This document shows positions 14,482-21,814 of a DNA stretch of 29,884 nt, one piece after another. The notes under the pieces are model-generated. The model did not search any database and had not been told where the DNA came from. It worked only from the letters and a program-made list of their open reading frames with translations. The DNA is taken from the NCBI GenBank assembly GCA_910578995.1, contig CAJTSY010000039.1, positions 1-29,884 of the forward strand. Reading direction: 5' to 3'. This DNA comes from an uncultured Acetatifactor sp. (GTDB taxonomy: Bacteria > Bacillota > Clostridia > Lachnospirales > Lachnospiraceae). Position numbers and translations under genes: made by a program. How positions within the stretch are numbered: position 1 is the first letter of the stretch; each line of letters starts with the position of its first letter.

Positions 14482-15183
14482 CTATATACCTTTGCGGAAC
14501 AGTTGAAGCAATTCTGTTAAAGTATGTATCTCCCTGTCCTGACCATAATCCTTCAACACGCCTTCTCTGTTGATCAGAACCGCATATGCACCGGCATTTC
14601 TTGCGCAGGCCATATCTTTTTCTTCATCCCCTACAAACACAATATCCGATAATTTAACCTGCATTCTATCACTCAGTATCTCTAATCCTTTTGTGCATGA
14701 TTTTCTATAACCGGTATCATTTGATGTAAAAGGATATTCTATGTACTTTATCACAGGCGCTATATCCTCCAGGGCATAGACATTGTCCATGCCATATGCC
14801 ACATCCGACAGGGTGCCTGACCGTATCCCTTCCACAGAAAGCGCCTTTAATGTCTGCTCTACATCAGGAAACAGAGAACAATCCTGCCTGAAATAAGTGT
14901 AAAAGCTTTCTTTGACCCGCTCCATATCTTGCAATGCTATGTTCATGCCATTCAGTATCTCAGTAAAAATTTCCGTGGAGGAAACCTCGTGATCTCTCGG
15001 ATGAATCCTGGTATTATATTGAGCCAGTACATTGCCGGCATTTTGATAATGTGATTCAGAAAAAGTATAACCGTATTTTTCTGCAATATGTTCAAATGCC
15101 GGTCTGTACAGCTCAGACCAGTTCATGGGCTTTCTGTAATCAACTAATGTCTGTCCGATATCAAATATCACTGCTTTAAACAT
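14482..15183 (-). CDS. HAD-superfamily hydrolase lacking the second catalytic aspartate
   Basis: The 233-residue protein has the HAD motifs: Asp8 in FDIGQTL (motif I), Ser126 in GTLSD (motif II), Lys161 in GYRKS (motif III), and Asp186/Asp190 in VFVGDEEKD (motif IV), with a helical cap at about 15-105. The usual D-x-D-G-T is D-I-G-Q-T here, so the general acid/base at D+2 is glycine. HAD phosphatases normally need that residue, whereas dehalogenase-like and some divergent members do not, so standard phosphatase activity is doubtful. GAGAGAAT precedes the ATG. A MITE-like element lies immediately upstream, in what should be its promoter region. Confidence 0.88.
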   Translation of the reverse strand: MFKAVIFDIGQTLVDYRKPMNWSELYRPAFEHIAEKYGYTFSESHYQNAGNVLAQYNTRIHPRDHEVSSTEIFTEILNGMNIALQDMERVKESFYTYFRQDCSLFPDVEQTLKALSVEGIRSGTLSDVAYGMDNVYALEDIAPVIKYIEYPFTSNDTGYRKSCTKGLEILSDRMQVKLSDIVFVGDEEKDMACARNAGAYAVLINREGVLKDYGQDREIHTLTELLQLFRKGI

Positions 15184-15200
15184 ATTCTCTCTTTCCGTTA

Positions 15201-15300
15201 GGAATTGTCAGAAAATAACTGATACAACTTCTTTAGAGAAAAACCCGGAAATACAAGGAAAACAGCTTCAAACTCGTATCAGTTATTTGTAGACACTTCC
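15201..15300. mobile_element. 100-base MITE-like element
   Basis: The two ends form 30-base terminal inverted repeats, identical at 24 positions, including a perfect 13-base core (AAATAACTGATAC at 15213-15225, its complement at 15276-15288) and GGAA-TGTC tips. The element is flanked on both sides by TTA (15198-15200 and 15301-15303), a possible target duplication. It is too short to code for anything and sits between the HAD gene and the small ORF downstream of the methyltransferase. The parent transposon family is not identifiable from memory. Confidence 0.7.
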
Positions 15301-15429
15301 TTACCACTGCGGCGAAAATTTCCCCGATTCTTTCAGAGCACTATTCAGTCTTTGCGCCTTATTCACCGCTGTCTGCTTTGTCTCTATCAATGTCTTGGTG
15401 CCTGGAACAATAGCGAAAACGCAAGTCAT
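15301..15429 (-). CDS. Possible 42-residue ORF overlapping the methyltransferase stop
   Basis: An ATG at 15429 overlaps the TGA of the methyltransferase (ATGA), a classical coupling arrangement. The frame reads MTCVFAIVPGTKTLIE, then TKQTAVNKAQRLNSALKESG, ending FSPQW. I recognise no family. Its TAA stop coincides exactly with the TTA that flanks the MITE-like element, so its 3' end may have been altered by that insertion. The C-terminal part looks helical and protein-like. It has no independent ribosome site. It could also be the stump of a longer gene. Confidence 0.35.
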   Translation of the reverse strand: MTCVFAIVPGTKTLIETKQTAVNKAQRLNSALKESGKFSPQW

Positions 15430-16253
15430 TTTATTTTTCTGCCAACCAGACAAATCCAATTCGGCAATGCCATCCGGGGATTTTCTTTCCAGTCATACAT
15501 TCTGTCTACTTCTTCCCTGCTGACAATGACACCGTTAATTATATCCTCTGTTTTTAACCAAAAAGGCCGTTCATAATTCTTTTTGTCAAACATTTCTTCA
15601 AAATGTTCCAGGTGTATTCCAGAATGCATTACTGCATTCAAGATATCCTGCAGTCTCCAATGAAAATTTACTGTGTCCTCATCTTCAAAAGGGCCCGTTG
15701 CATCATATGGCTTTATCACCTCTAATTCTCCATTAAATGGCCGCAGATACGGGTGGATTTCATAAACAATATTAAGCCCCCCTGTTTTTAATATCCGGCT
15801 TACATTTTCATACATAGAGGGCAGATCATTCAGCCATACATGGACACCGTTTGATGTATATACTAAGTCGTATTCGTTATCACGAATTCCTTCCAATTTC
15901 ATAGTATCCGCACAAATAAATTCGATAACATCGCCAAGTCCTTCTCTATCTGCCACCTTTTTCGCATGTGCCAACTGATTTTCAGAAATATCACAGGAGG
16001 TTACTGTTGCGCCCAATAAAGCAAAAGCGAATACGGCAAGATTATCGCCGCTGGATGGTACGCATACCCGTTTTCCTGTGAAATCGGGAATATATTTCTG
16101 AATCATCTCCCAGGTTTTGCGGTGAAACGCTTTTGAGGGATCCTCTAAAATCGGACGGAGTATTTTCTCTGAATGATTAAAGGCTGACCACTTTTCCGAA
16201 TAATGATTCCAATCTTTTTTGTTCTTTTCGATCACTTTATTATACGTGCTCAT
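15426..16253 (-). CDS. SAM-dependent class I methyltransferase
   Basis: The 275-residue protein has a Rossmann methyltransferase core: motif I is VCVPSSGDNLAVFAFALLGA (a glycine-poor variant of E/D-x-G-x-G), followed by the acidic loop TSCDISENQL, then FICADTMKL, and motif IV-like YDLVYTSNGVHVWLNDL. It resembles small-molecule methyltransferases of the UbiE/COQ5-like class. The substrate is unknown. The ATG at 16253 has GGAGG five bases upstream; a GTG one codon earlier is too close to that site. It overlaps the small ORF at its 3' end. Confidence 0.9.
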   Translation of the reverse strand: MSTYNKVIEKNKKDWNHYSEKWSAFNHSEKILRPILEDPSKAFHRKTWEMIQKYIPDFTGKRVCVPSSGDNLAVFAFALLGATVTSCDISENQLAHAKKVADREGLGDVIEFICADTMKLEGIRDNEYDLVYTSNGVHVWLNDLPSMYENVSRILKTGGLNIVYEIHPYLRPFNGELEVIKPYDATGPFEDEDTVNFHWRLQDILNAVMHSGIHLEHFEEMFDKKNYERPFWLKTEDIINGVIVSREEVDRMYDWKENPRMALPNWICLVGRKIK

Positions 16254-16420
16254 CACAACCTCCTGTTCGCCATCCGGCTATTTTCTTCCTTATTTAATTC
16301 GTATCTAACACCAGATTTGCAGGCTCCATTGATCCGGTTTTGGCATTCTTTAACACTGTACGGAAATTCCACAGTTAATTGATTCATTCCAGAATTCTTT
16401 CCAGGATTCTTTCCGGGTTC

Positions 16421-17476
16421 TTATTCGTTCTTTGAATAGTGCATAATCAGAAGCGCCCTGAAAGTGATATCGCAGAATCTTCGCGTAGAAGTCTTCCAAT
16501 CCGTTTCTAACTGCTGTCCGCCATATGTACTGAAACCTTTTAACTGATTCTCTGCAATCGGTGCCATGCAAATTCCGTCTTCGCTTACGAAATCCTGCAG
16601 AATTCTCACTTCACGCTGCAGTTCTTCAAGATATGCTGCAAGTCCGCATCGGCATAACCACTCCACTCTGTCAAAATAAGTATAATGAATTCCATTTTCG
16701 TCATAACCCAGCTGATATCCCTCTTTCAGACAGCCCAGCGTCCCAAGCACATATCCCACCCAGGAATCACCGCCCACCTGTTTTTCGGGACGATCTGTCC
16801 TCATCAGTTTTTTAAATGACCGGGCGAGCATTTTTCTATTCTGTTCCGTTTTCCACGAATCTGTATGAGCGAGAATGTCAAGATGATAATAGCTGGGCCA
16901 CTTTTCATAGTCATTGAATACACGTTTCTCCTTACCGCCGCTCTTCCTCAATCTTGTAATGTCTAACGCCGAATCCACTTCAAGCACACGATGAAACGAA
17001 TCAAGCGCTAACTGTATCTGCGGCTTTATATCGATAATATCATCGTAACCGGCACGGGCAATACAGGCACAGCGGATAATATTCTGACCGTTTGCGGCAT
17101 ATCGGAACTCATCAAAATATTTGCCCTTTGTGCGGTAGCAGAGATCCGTCAGATCTGTTGTAACAAATGCTTCCATAGCCCTTTTCAAGACAGGAGTCTC
17201 TTTATATACCAGCTTTTCACCGAGATATTTTGTTCCGACTTCCTGATTTTCAAATGGTCCTGCATTTTTGTTCGGCCCGTGAAAGCCGTTGCCAAGCCAC
17301 CCGTTTTCCTTTTGGCAGGATATGATAGATTGTATAATTGGCTCTCTCAGGATTTTTTCCTGTAACTGATCCTTCTCACGGGCAGATAACTCCTGGTTCA
17401 AAACCTCTGTTTTAACACGGTACTGAATAGACGGATTCGCATTGTTCAGTAAATAGTCAATCATTTTTGCTCTCAT
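16421..17476 (-). CDS. Prenyltransferase/squalene-cyclase-like toroid protein, function unknown
   Basis: The 351-residue protein is helical and carries repeat-like segments typical of alpha/alpha-toroid folds: CQKENGWLGNGFHGP near residue 60 resembles the QW-type Q-x-x-x-G-x-W motif, and CYRTKGKYFDEFRYAANGQN and EKRVFNDYEKWPSYYHLDIL follow. No terpene-cyclase DxDD motif is visible, so cyclase activity is not supported. I choose the ATG at 17476 because AAGGA lies nine bases upstream and the sequence then starts MRAKMIDYLLNNANPSIQYR; an ATG at 17512 is possible but has no good site. It lies downstream of the lipoprotein gene and has a distant relative at 20427-21416. Confidence 0.75.
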   Translation of the reverse strand: MRAKMIDYLLNNANPSIQYRVKTEVLNQELSAREKDQLQEKILREPIIQSIISCQKENGWLGNGFHGPNKNAGPFENQEVGTKYLGEKLVYKETPVLKRAMEAFVTTDLTDLCYRTKGKYFDEFRYAANGQNIIRCACIARAGYDDIIDIKPQIQLALDSFHRVLEVDSALDITRLRKSGGKEKRVFNDYEKWPSYYHLDILAHTDSWKTEQNRKMLARSFKKLMRTDRPEKQVGGDSWVGYVLGTLGCLKEGYQLGYDENGIHYTYFDRVEWLCRCGLAAYLEELQREVRILQDFVSEDGICMAPIAENQLKGFSTYGGQQLETDWKTSTRRFCDITFRALLIMHYSKNE

Positions 17477-17553
17477 ATGCTTTAGTCCTTCTGAAATCTC
17501 TTTTTCACCCATCAGAACATCTATTCTTTTTGTTTGAAATGTGTTGGGAAACT

Positions 17554-19293
17554 CTACTCCTGTTCTCCCGGCACCTGTCCTATCTTCTTCGCTCCGCTGC
17601 CGTCAGTCTTCATCCGATAGAAGGGATGAGGCTCGTTTCCTATATACACCTCCGCCACAATCTGGTCTCCGCTAATCTCATAGATCAGCGACAGATACGG
17701 AATCCTGGTCTCCCGGATTTCCTGCGCTTCTTCCGGATAGCGGTATTCAAAGACCGTCTCTTTTCCGGTTCCGTCCAAAGCTATCCTGTTCAGCCTGACT
17801 CCCACCGTATCCTCTTCCTCCGCTGTCTGTTCCGCTCCGTCCTGCCAGGTTTTATAGCTGACAGCTTCCGCTATATCGGTGGTGTAATAGATTCGCCCCT
17901 TGTAAATCTCCGGATAGTCGATTGCCGCTTCTTCCCGGGCCACCACAGATAACGCCCTGTCCGCCCAGCGGTACATGGCCAGGTAATAAAAGCCGCTGTC
18001 CGCCTCCGAAAAAGAGTAGAGGACATAATCCTCGTCACAATACTCCAGATATGCCTCATCCGGGCGCTTTATCTTCTCTTCCGCAAGCTCCGCTCCCGCC
18101 GCGCATGTGACGGATTCCACCGCCCAGTCTGTCACCCGGTCACTGGCAAGCCACCAGCGTTTTCCGGCCTGCTCCAGCGTCACCGGCTCGTCCAGCGGAA
18201 TCTCATATTCCAGGTCATATGCCGCACTGTCCCAGTCTTCCCCGCTCTCCCAGTTTTTCTCCATGTCACTGAATTCAGAGCTTCTCTCTTTTCTGATTCC
18301 TGTGCCGCTCTCCCAGTCGTCCCTGCTGTAGGATGTGATATAACCGCCATATCCGTAGATGGCTTCCGACGCTGTCAGCCGCCAGACACCCTCCATGTAG
18401 GTGTATGTATAGTCCTCTGACCATCTCCATGCGCTGCCGCCGTATGCATGTGTGGTAAAAGATTTCCCCTCTGCAGTCAGCGGCTCATAGGGGTCTCCGA
18501 ATACGCCGCCTTCCGCTCTTGTCCGTATCAGATTGATGTCCTGGAAATCCAGCCGGTACCCTTTTGTCCCGTCGCCGGCTGCGGCAAACAGAATCCTGGG
18601 TTCCTCCGGATACCAGGCATCTTCCGCATCCGTCGGAACCGCTTCCAGCACACCTACATAATCGGGAATTCCGTCCTCATTGAAATCCAGCTCCACACTG
18701 TCCAGGATTTCCCACCCCTCCGGCACGAAACCGGCAAGCTCCCCGGCGGTCTCAGGCAGCTGCGGAATCTCCCTGGGGGCGTCTTCTTCGGTTCCGGCAG
18801 ATTCGGATTCCTTCTGTTCTGTACCGCTTTCCGTCCCGCCCGGAAGCCTCTGCAAGGAAGCGGCATCTGTTCCTGTTTCCCCTGTATTGCGTCCTTCCGC
18901 ACTATCCTTTCCTGTATCGCTTTCCACCGTGCCGCTTTCTACTTTACTGCTCTTTCCTGTATCGTCTTCCGCCGAATCGCTTTCTGCCTTACTGCTCTTT
19001 CCTGTATCGCCTTCCGCCGAATCGCTTTCTGCCTTACTGCTCTTTCCTGTATCAGTATCACTTTCCGCCGTACTGCTTTCTGTCTTACTGCTCTTTCCTG
19101 TACCGCTCTCAGCCGCATCTGTTTCCGCGATATCCGATGTCATGCCTGCTGCAGCGCCGCTTCCCACGCTCTTTATATCAGATACGCCCACGCTTTCAGA
19201 ATCTGACGCAAAACGCCTTCCGCAGCTTGTGAAAGCGAGGGTTCCTATCCCGATTAAAATCCACAAAAAGCTGCACTTTCGCTTATCAAACAT
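17554..19293 (-). CDS. Large repeat-bearing lipoprotein
   Basis: The 579-residue protein starts with a lipoprotein signal peptide (MFDKRK, hydrophobic core WILIGIGTLAF, and T-S-Cys24 as the likely lipidated cysteine). Residues 35-170 are a flexible serine/threonine/glutamate-rich stalk with 15-residue tandem repeats (DTGKSSKAESDSAEG). A globular outer part follows from about 175, including LDFNEDGIPDYVGVLE, an FG-GAP/EF-hand-like calcium loop, and a C-terminal repeat region (YKGRIYYTTDIAE, RLNRIALDGTG, FYRMKTDGSGAKKIG) resembling DUF5050-like propeller blades. It is probably anchored on the outer face of the membrane. The gene downstream (41 bases after its stop) may be co-transcribed. Confidence 0.82.
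   Translation of the reverse strand: MFDKRKCSFLWILIGIGTLAFTSCGRRFASDSESVGVSDIKSVGSGAAAGMTSDIAETDAAESGTGKSSKTESSTAESDTDTGKSSKAESDSAEGDTGKSSKAESDSAEDDTGKSSKVESGTVESDTGKDSAEGRNTGETGTDAASLQRLPGGTESGTEQKESESAGTEEDAPREIPQLPETAGELAGFVPEGWEILDSVELDFNEDGIPDYVGVLEAVPTDAEDAWYPEEPRILFAAAGDGTKGYRLDFQDINLIRTRAEGGVFGDPYEPLTAEGKSFTTHAYGGSAWRWSEDYTYTYMEGVWRLTASEAIYGYGGYITSYSRDDWESGTGIRKERSSEFSDMEKNWESGEDWDSAAYDLEYEIPLDEPVTLEQAGKRWWLASDRVTDWAVESVTCAAGAELAEEKIKRPDEAYLEYCDEDYVLYSFSEADSGFYYLAMYRWADRALSVVAREEAAIDYPEIYKGRIYYTTDIAEAVSYKTWQDGAEQTAEEEDTVGVRLNRIALDGTGKETVFEYRYPEEAQEIRETRIPYLSLIYEISGDQIVAEVYIGNEPHPFYRMKTDGSGAKKIGQVPGEQE
18935..19105. repeat. 45-base tandem repeats coding for the lipoprotein stalk
   Basis: Near-identical 45-base units (15 codons) recur about three times, with degenerate copies at each edge. 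Bases around 18984-19000 and 19029-19045 share CTGCCTTACTGCTCTTTCCT. The period keeps the frame, so copy-number change would alter stalk length only. Confidence 0.75.
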
Positions 19294-19375
19294 ACTTCTC
19301 TCCTCTGTCTTTCGTTCGTGTCAACTCTGTATGTCCAAACTCCCTCACCAAAATAAAATCTACAGGAGTTGTCTG

Positions 19376-19804
19376 TCAATAGCAATCGGATTTATCCGTT
19401 CCATCTGCCTGAGACTTCCATAATTTATTAGCATAGCCATTCAGTTTTTGGCACGGTTCGTATTTTGTCTTGTATCCGGTTCCGTTTATCACAATGAAGG
19501 GATTGTACGCCATGATTTCTTCCCGGGAACCGTCAGCCATTGTAAGCGTGAAAATAACGGCTTGACCACAAGATTCCCTGTATGAGTCATCTTCGTTATA
19601 GATAACAACTTCGTTGAGATACGAAACAAGTTCTTCCATCTCGGTTATTTGAATCGTCTTATCTGGCGGAATCAAATGGACTGCTGCCGAAACAATATCC
19701 GATGCCTCTAAATTTTTATAAGGCTTTCGGCCGGAAACAGCAGACACAGCAATGCCTATAACAATCAAGCAAACTGTTACAGTAATCAGTCCCTTTTTCT
19801 TCAT
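19376..19804 (-). CDS. Small exported or membrane-anchored protein, function unknown
   Basis: The 142-residue protein begins MKKKGLITVTVCLIVIGIAV, a signal peptide or N-terminal anchor. It then has a small soluble domain (ASDIVSAAVHLIPPDKTIQI, then EELVSYLNEVVIYNEDDSY, AVIFTLTMADGS, NPFIVINGTGYKTKYEPCQK). Similar small extracytoplasmic proteins occur in clostridia, but I know no function. The ATG at 19804 follows GGAGG by seven bases; the open frame continues 32 codons further upstream without a site, so the longer version is rejected. Confidence 0.8.
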   Translation of the reverse strand: MKKKGLITVTVCLIVIGIAVSAVSGRKPYKNLEASDIVSAAVHLIPPDKTIQITEMEELVSYLNEVVIYNEDDSYRESCGQAVIFTLTMADGSREEIMAYNPFIVINGTGYKTKYEPCQKLNGYANKLWKSQADGTDKSDCY

Positions 19805-19957
19805 GACATATCCTCCCCTATAAAATGATATTTTCATAATTATAAACGGAAAAATGGAAAAAAAGTTCCCTGATTTTGCCCGCCAGGGCTCCGAAAGCAT
19901 ATTTATCCGCTCACATCCGCTTTCCGCAGCATCCTGTCCTTACATCGTCTGCTGCGC

Positions 19958-20278
19958 TCACGAAATATACTCACAGACACAATCCCTGAGTATTTCCTGT
20001 AATTCTCTGTCCATGAATCCATAGTCATCACTGATATTCAGGCAGACCACTTCTTTGTCCCCTACAATATCAGGATACTTCTCTCTGAGCCTTCGCACAT
20101 GCTTTTTTTCCATACAGAAGATGATATCGGCCCGTTTCAGCATTCCGGGAGTGACTTTAATCCTGGCGTTGGATTCTGTTCCTGCCGAATATGCCCTGTG
20201 CCCACAGTATCCGTCAAAAATCTTCTCCGCTGTCAGACTGCGCCTCTTATTCTGGCTGCATACAAAAAGTAAATTCAT
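19958..20278 (-). CDS. Low-molecular-weight protein tyrosine phosphatase-like protein
   Basis: The 106-residue protein begins MNLLFVCSQNKRRSLTAEKI. Its C-X5-R phosphate-binding loop (Cys7 to Arg13) and following serine are intact. ISDDYGFMD near residue 80 may supply the general acid aspartate. It belongs to a short bacterial subfamily, smaller than the usual 150-residue enzymes. It probably dephosphorylates tyrosine or arginine on proteins in the cytoplasm. AAAGGTGATAAG precedes the ATG. Downstream on the same strand lies the exported-protein gene, about 150 bases away. Confidence 0.88.
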   Translation of the reverse strand: MNLLFVCSQNKRRSLTAEKIFDGYCGHRAYSAGTESNARIKVTPGMLKRADIIFCMEKKHVRRLREKYPDIVGDKEVVCLNISDDYGFMDRELQEILRDCVCEYIS

Positions 20279-20426
20279 CTTATCACCTTTTCCACTGCTA
20301 TGAACATCCCCATATCCAACCTGAAGCCTCGCAGTATCCGGCCAGACACCATAAACTTACGGAAGGATTCCTTCGCAGACATTTGCCGCAGGCAAAATCA
20401 ACTCCGCCCTTTATCAAGCCCCTGCC

Positions 20427-21416
20427 TCAAGCATTGTTTTCCATGTATTTCTTCAAAAAATTCAGCACTTCCACCGTGCAGTCCACCACGCGGTTATGGC
20501 TGTAATGCCTGTTGCAGGAAAAATAGCCGAAATATCCCCAAGGGTCTTTCACCTGCGGCCCCCAGTCCCACAGGCCGTCCTCCCGGGCATTCTCCAGGAG
20601 CCACTCCACGGCGTTCCCCAGATAGATTTCGGAACCTCTGAACTGGTTGATATAGTTAAATGTCTCGAACCAACGCCTTGTCTGCCTGCACACGAATGTC
20701 TCCGGCAGCTTATCCGGCGTCTTCTCCCAGAAATGGCCCTTTTCATTAGCGTTCCGTCCCAGGTGCCGCAGCATCGCCCCTTCCAGGGCTTCGGATATCT
20801 CCCGCCGTCTTTTCAACAGCAGTTCGCTCTGCATGGGCACCAGACGGTTCTCCCGGGTCAGAAACACCTCGTGTTGGGCGGCTCTGTCCTTTTCGTAGGA
20901 GTATTCGCCCTCCTCATAGGCCCTGCCGGCGATGTACAGCCACTGCCTGTAAGTCTCGTCGCAAAGGGGATTCCAGGGGACAATCGCCTCCAGATAATTG
21001 CATACTATCGCCTTCTGCCAGGGGTTCGCGCGCTCGTTTTTCTCGAAGACGCCCTCTCTGCCCCTGCCCAGCAGCAGTTCCTGCAGATATTCGTTGGCCA
21101 GAAACAGGATGTCCCTGTCCTCAATGGTGAGTCCGATATAAAGGCAGCGCTCGATTCCCACGCCGGAGGTGGGAATCTTTGCTTTCACGGAGTAGTCCTT
21201 GGAGCGCAGCTTCCCCCAGCCGCCGTTTTCGTCCTGGGTCTGGTACAACTCCTCCACAATGTCGCTTTTCAGGAATTCCGGGCGCAATTCGGCTAACCGA
21301 TTATCTTCATAGGGAATATCGAAAAAGGAGAATTTTGCCTTGTAATGAACTGCCGGGTATTGGCAGAAATCAAGCAATACCTGTACATGCTCCTGAAATT
21401 CATTTATTGTAATCAT
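20427..21416 (-). CDS. Prenyltransferase/squalene-cyclase-like toroid protein, function unknown
   Basis: The 329-residue protein has toroid-like repeats: IVEELYQTQDENGGWGKLRS near residue 70 and NAREDGLWDWGPQVKDPWGY near residue 290, both QW-like. It also has YFSCNRHYSHNRVVDCTVEV near the C-terminus. It shares the overall shape and the Q-x-E-N-G-W motif with 16421-17476, though they are far apart in sequence. No catalytic DxDD is seen. The ATG at 21416 is preferred because GGAGG lies directly upstream at a short spacing; the longer frame to 21458 adds only non-conserved residues. It is probably cytoplasmic. Confidence 0.75.
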   Translation of the reverse strand: MITINEFQEHVQVLLDFCQYPAVHYKAKFSFFDIPYEDNRLAELRPEFLKSDIVEELYQTQDENGGWGKLRSKDYSVKAKIPTSGVGIERCLYIGLTIEDRDILFLANEYLQELLLGRGREGVFEKNERANPWQKAIVCNYLEAIVPWNPLCDETYRQWLYIAGRAYEEGEYSYEKDRAAQHEVFLTRENRLVPMQSELLLKRRREISEALEGAMLRHLGRNANEKGHFWEKTPDKLPETFVCRQTRRWFETFNYINQFRGSEIYLGNAVEWLLENAREDGLWDWGPQVKDPWGYFGYFSCNRHYSHNRVVDCTVEVLNFLKKYMENNA

Positions 21417-21458
21417 ATTTCCTCCACCGCCTTCTGCGGCACATCCAATATTCAGCAC

Positions 21459-21814
21459 CGGCTCCCACTGCCCATTCCGCAGCCTCGCCTCCTTTTCCGG
21501 TACCGGGGCAGATTCCAGAGACAGGCTGAACGCTTTCTTCCCTGCATGTTATCATGCAGGAAGCCCCCGCCATGTCCCGATTGCGTTTTCCCATCAGCAC
21601 AGCCCTGTCCGGCATCCCTTTGGCAGCCTCGCCTTTCCGCAGGGGCAAGGTACTCCGGGCTATCATTTGCCGCCTTATAGAGTTTATCGGCAGATGCATT
21701 CACTTCCCAAACCCGAACTGCACAAATGACTGTTTTTACTCAAAATGACTGTAAAGCCCGGCAGCATTTATCCGCAAAACAGCCGCTACCCCAACGGCTT
21801 TCGTAATCACCATC
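21459..21814. other. Gene-free interval with repeats and a hairpin
   Basis: No open frame here looks like a real protein. I see a hairpin (TGCATG/CATGCA with GAAG flanks around 21539-21565) that lacks a T-run, and two related direct copies of GCAGCCTCGCCT followed by TTTCCG (near 21479 and 21627). In the minus direction this is the leader of the gene starting at 21416. It may be a structured leader RNA or a dispersed repeat. It does not match the conserved boxes of any riboswitch that I could check by eye. Confidence 0.35.

Noticed and set aside
18448..19423. Two plus-strand frames opposite the lipoprotein repeats
   Set aside because: They are antisense to a lipoprotein with signal peptide and domains. 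The repetitive serine/leucine/phenylalanine pattern is only the complement of the stalk repeats.
20496..21296. 266-codon plus-strand frame
   Set aside because: It is antisense to the toroid-protein gene, which has the better start site and protein-like motifs.
21459..21814. Cobalamin or c-di-GMP riboswitch
   Set aside because: By eye I could not find the conserved B12 box or the c-di-GMP core in order, so I leave the interval unassigned.
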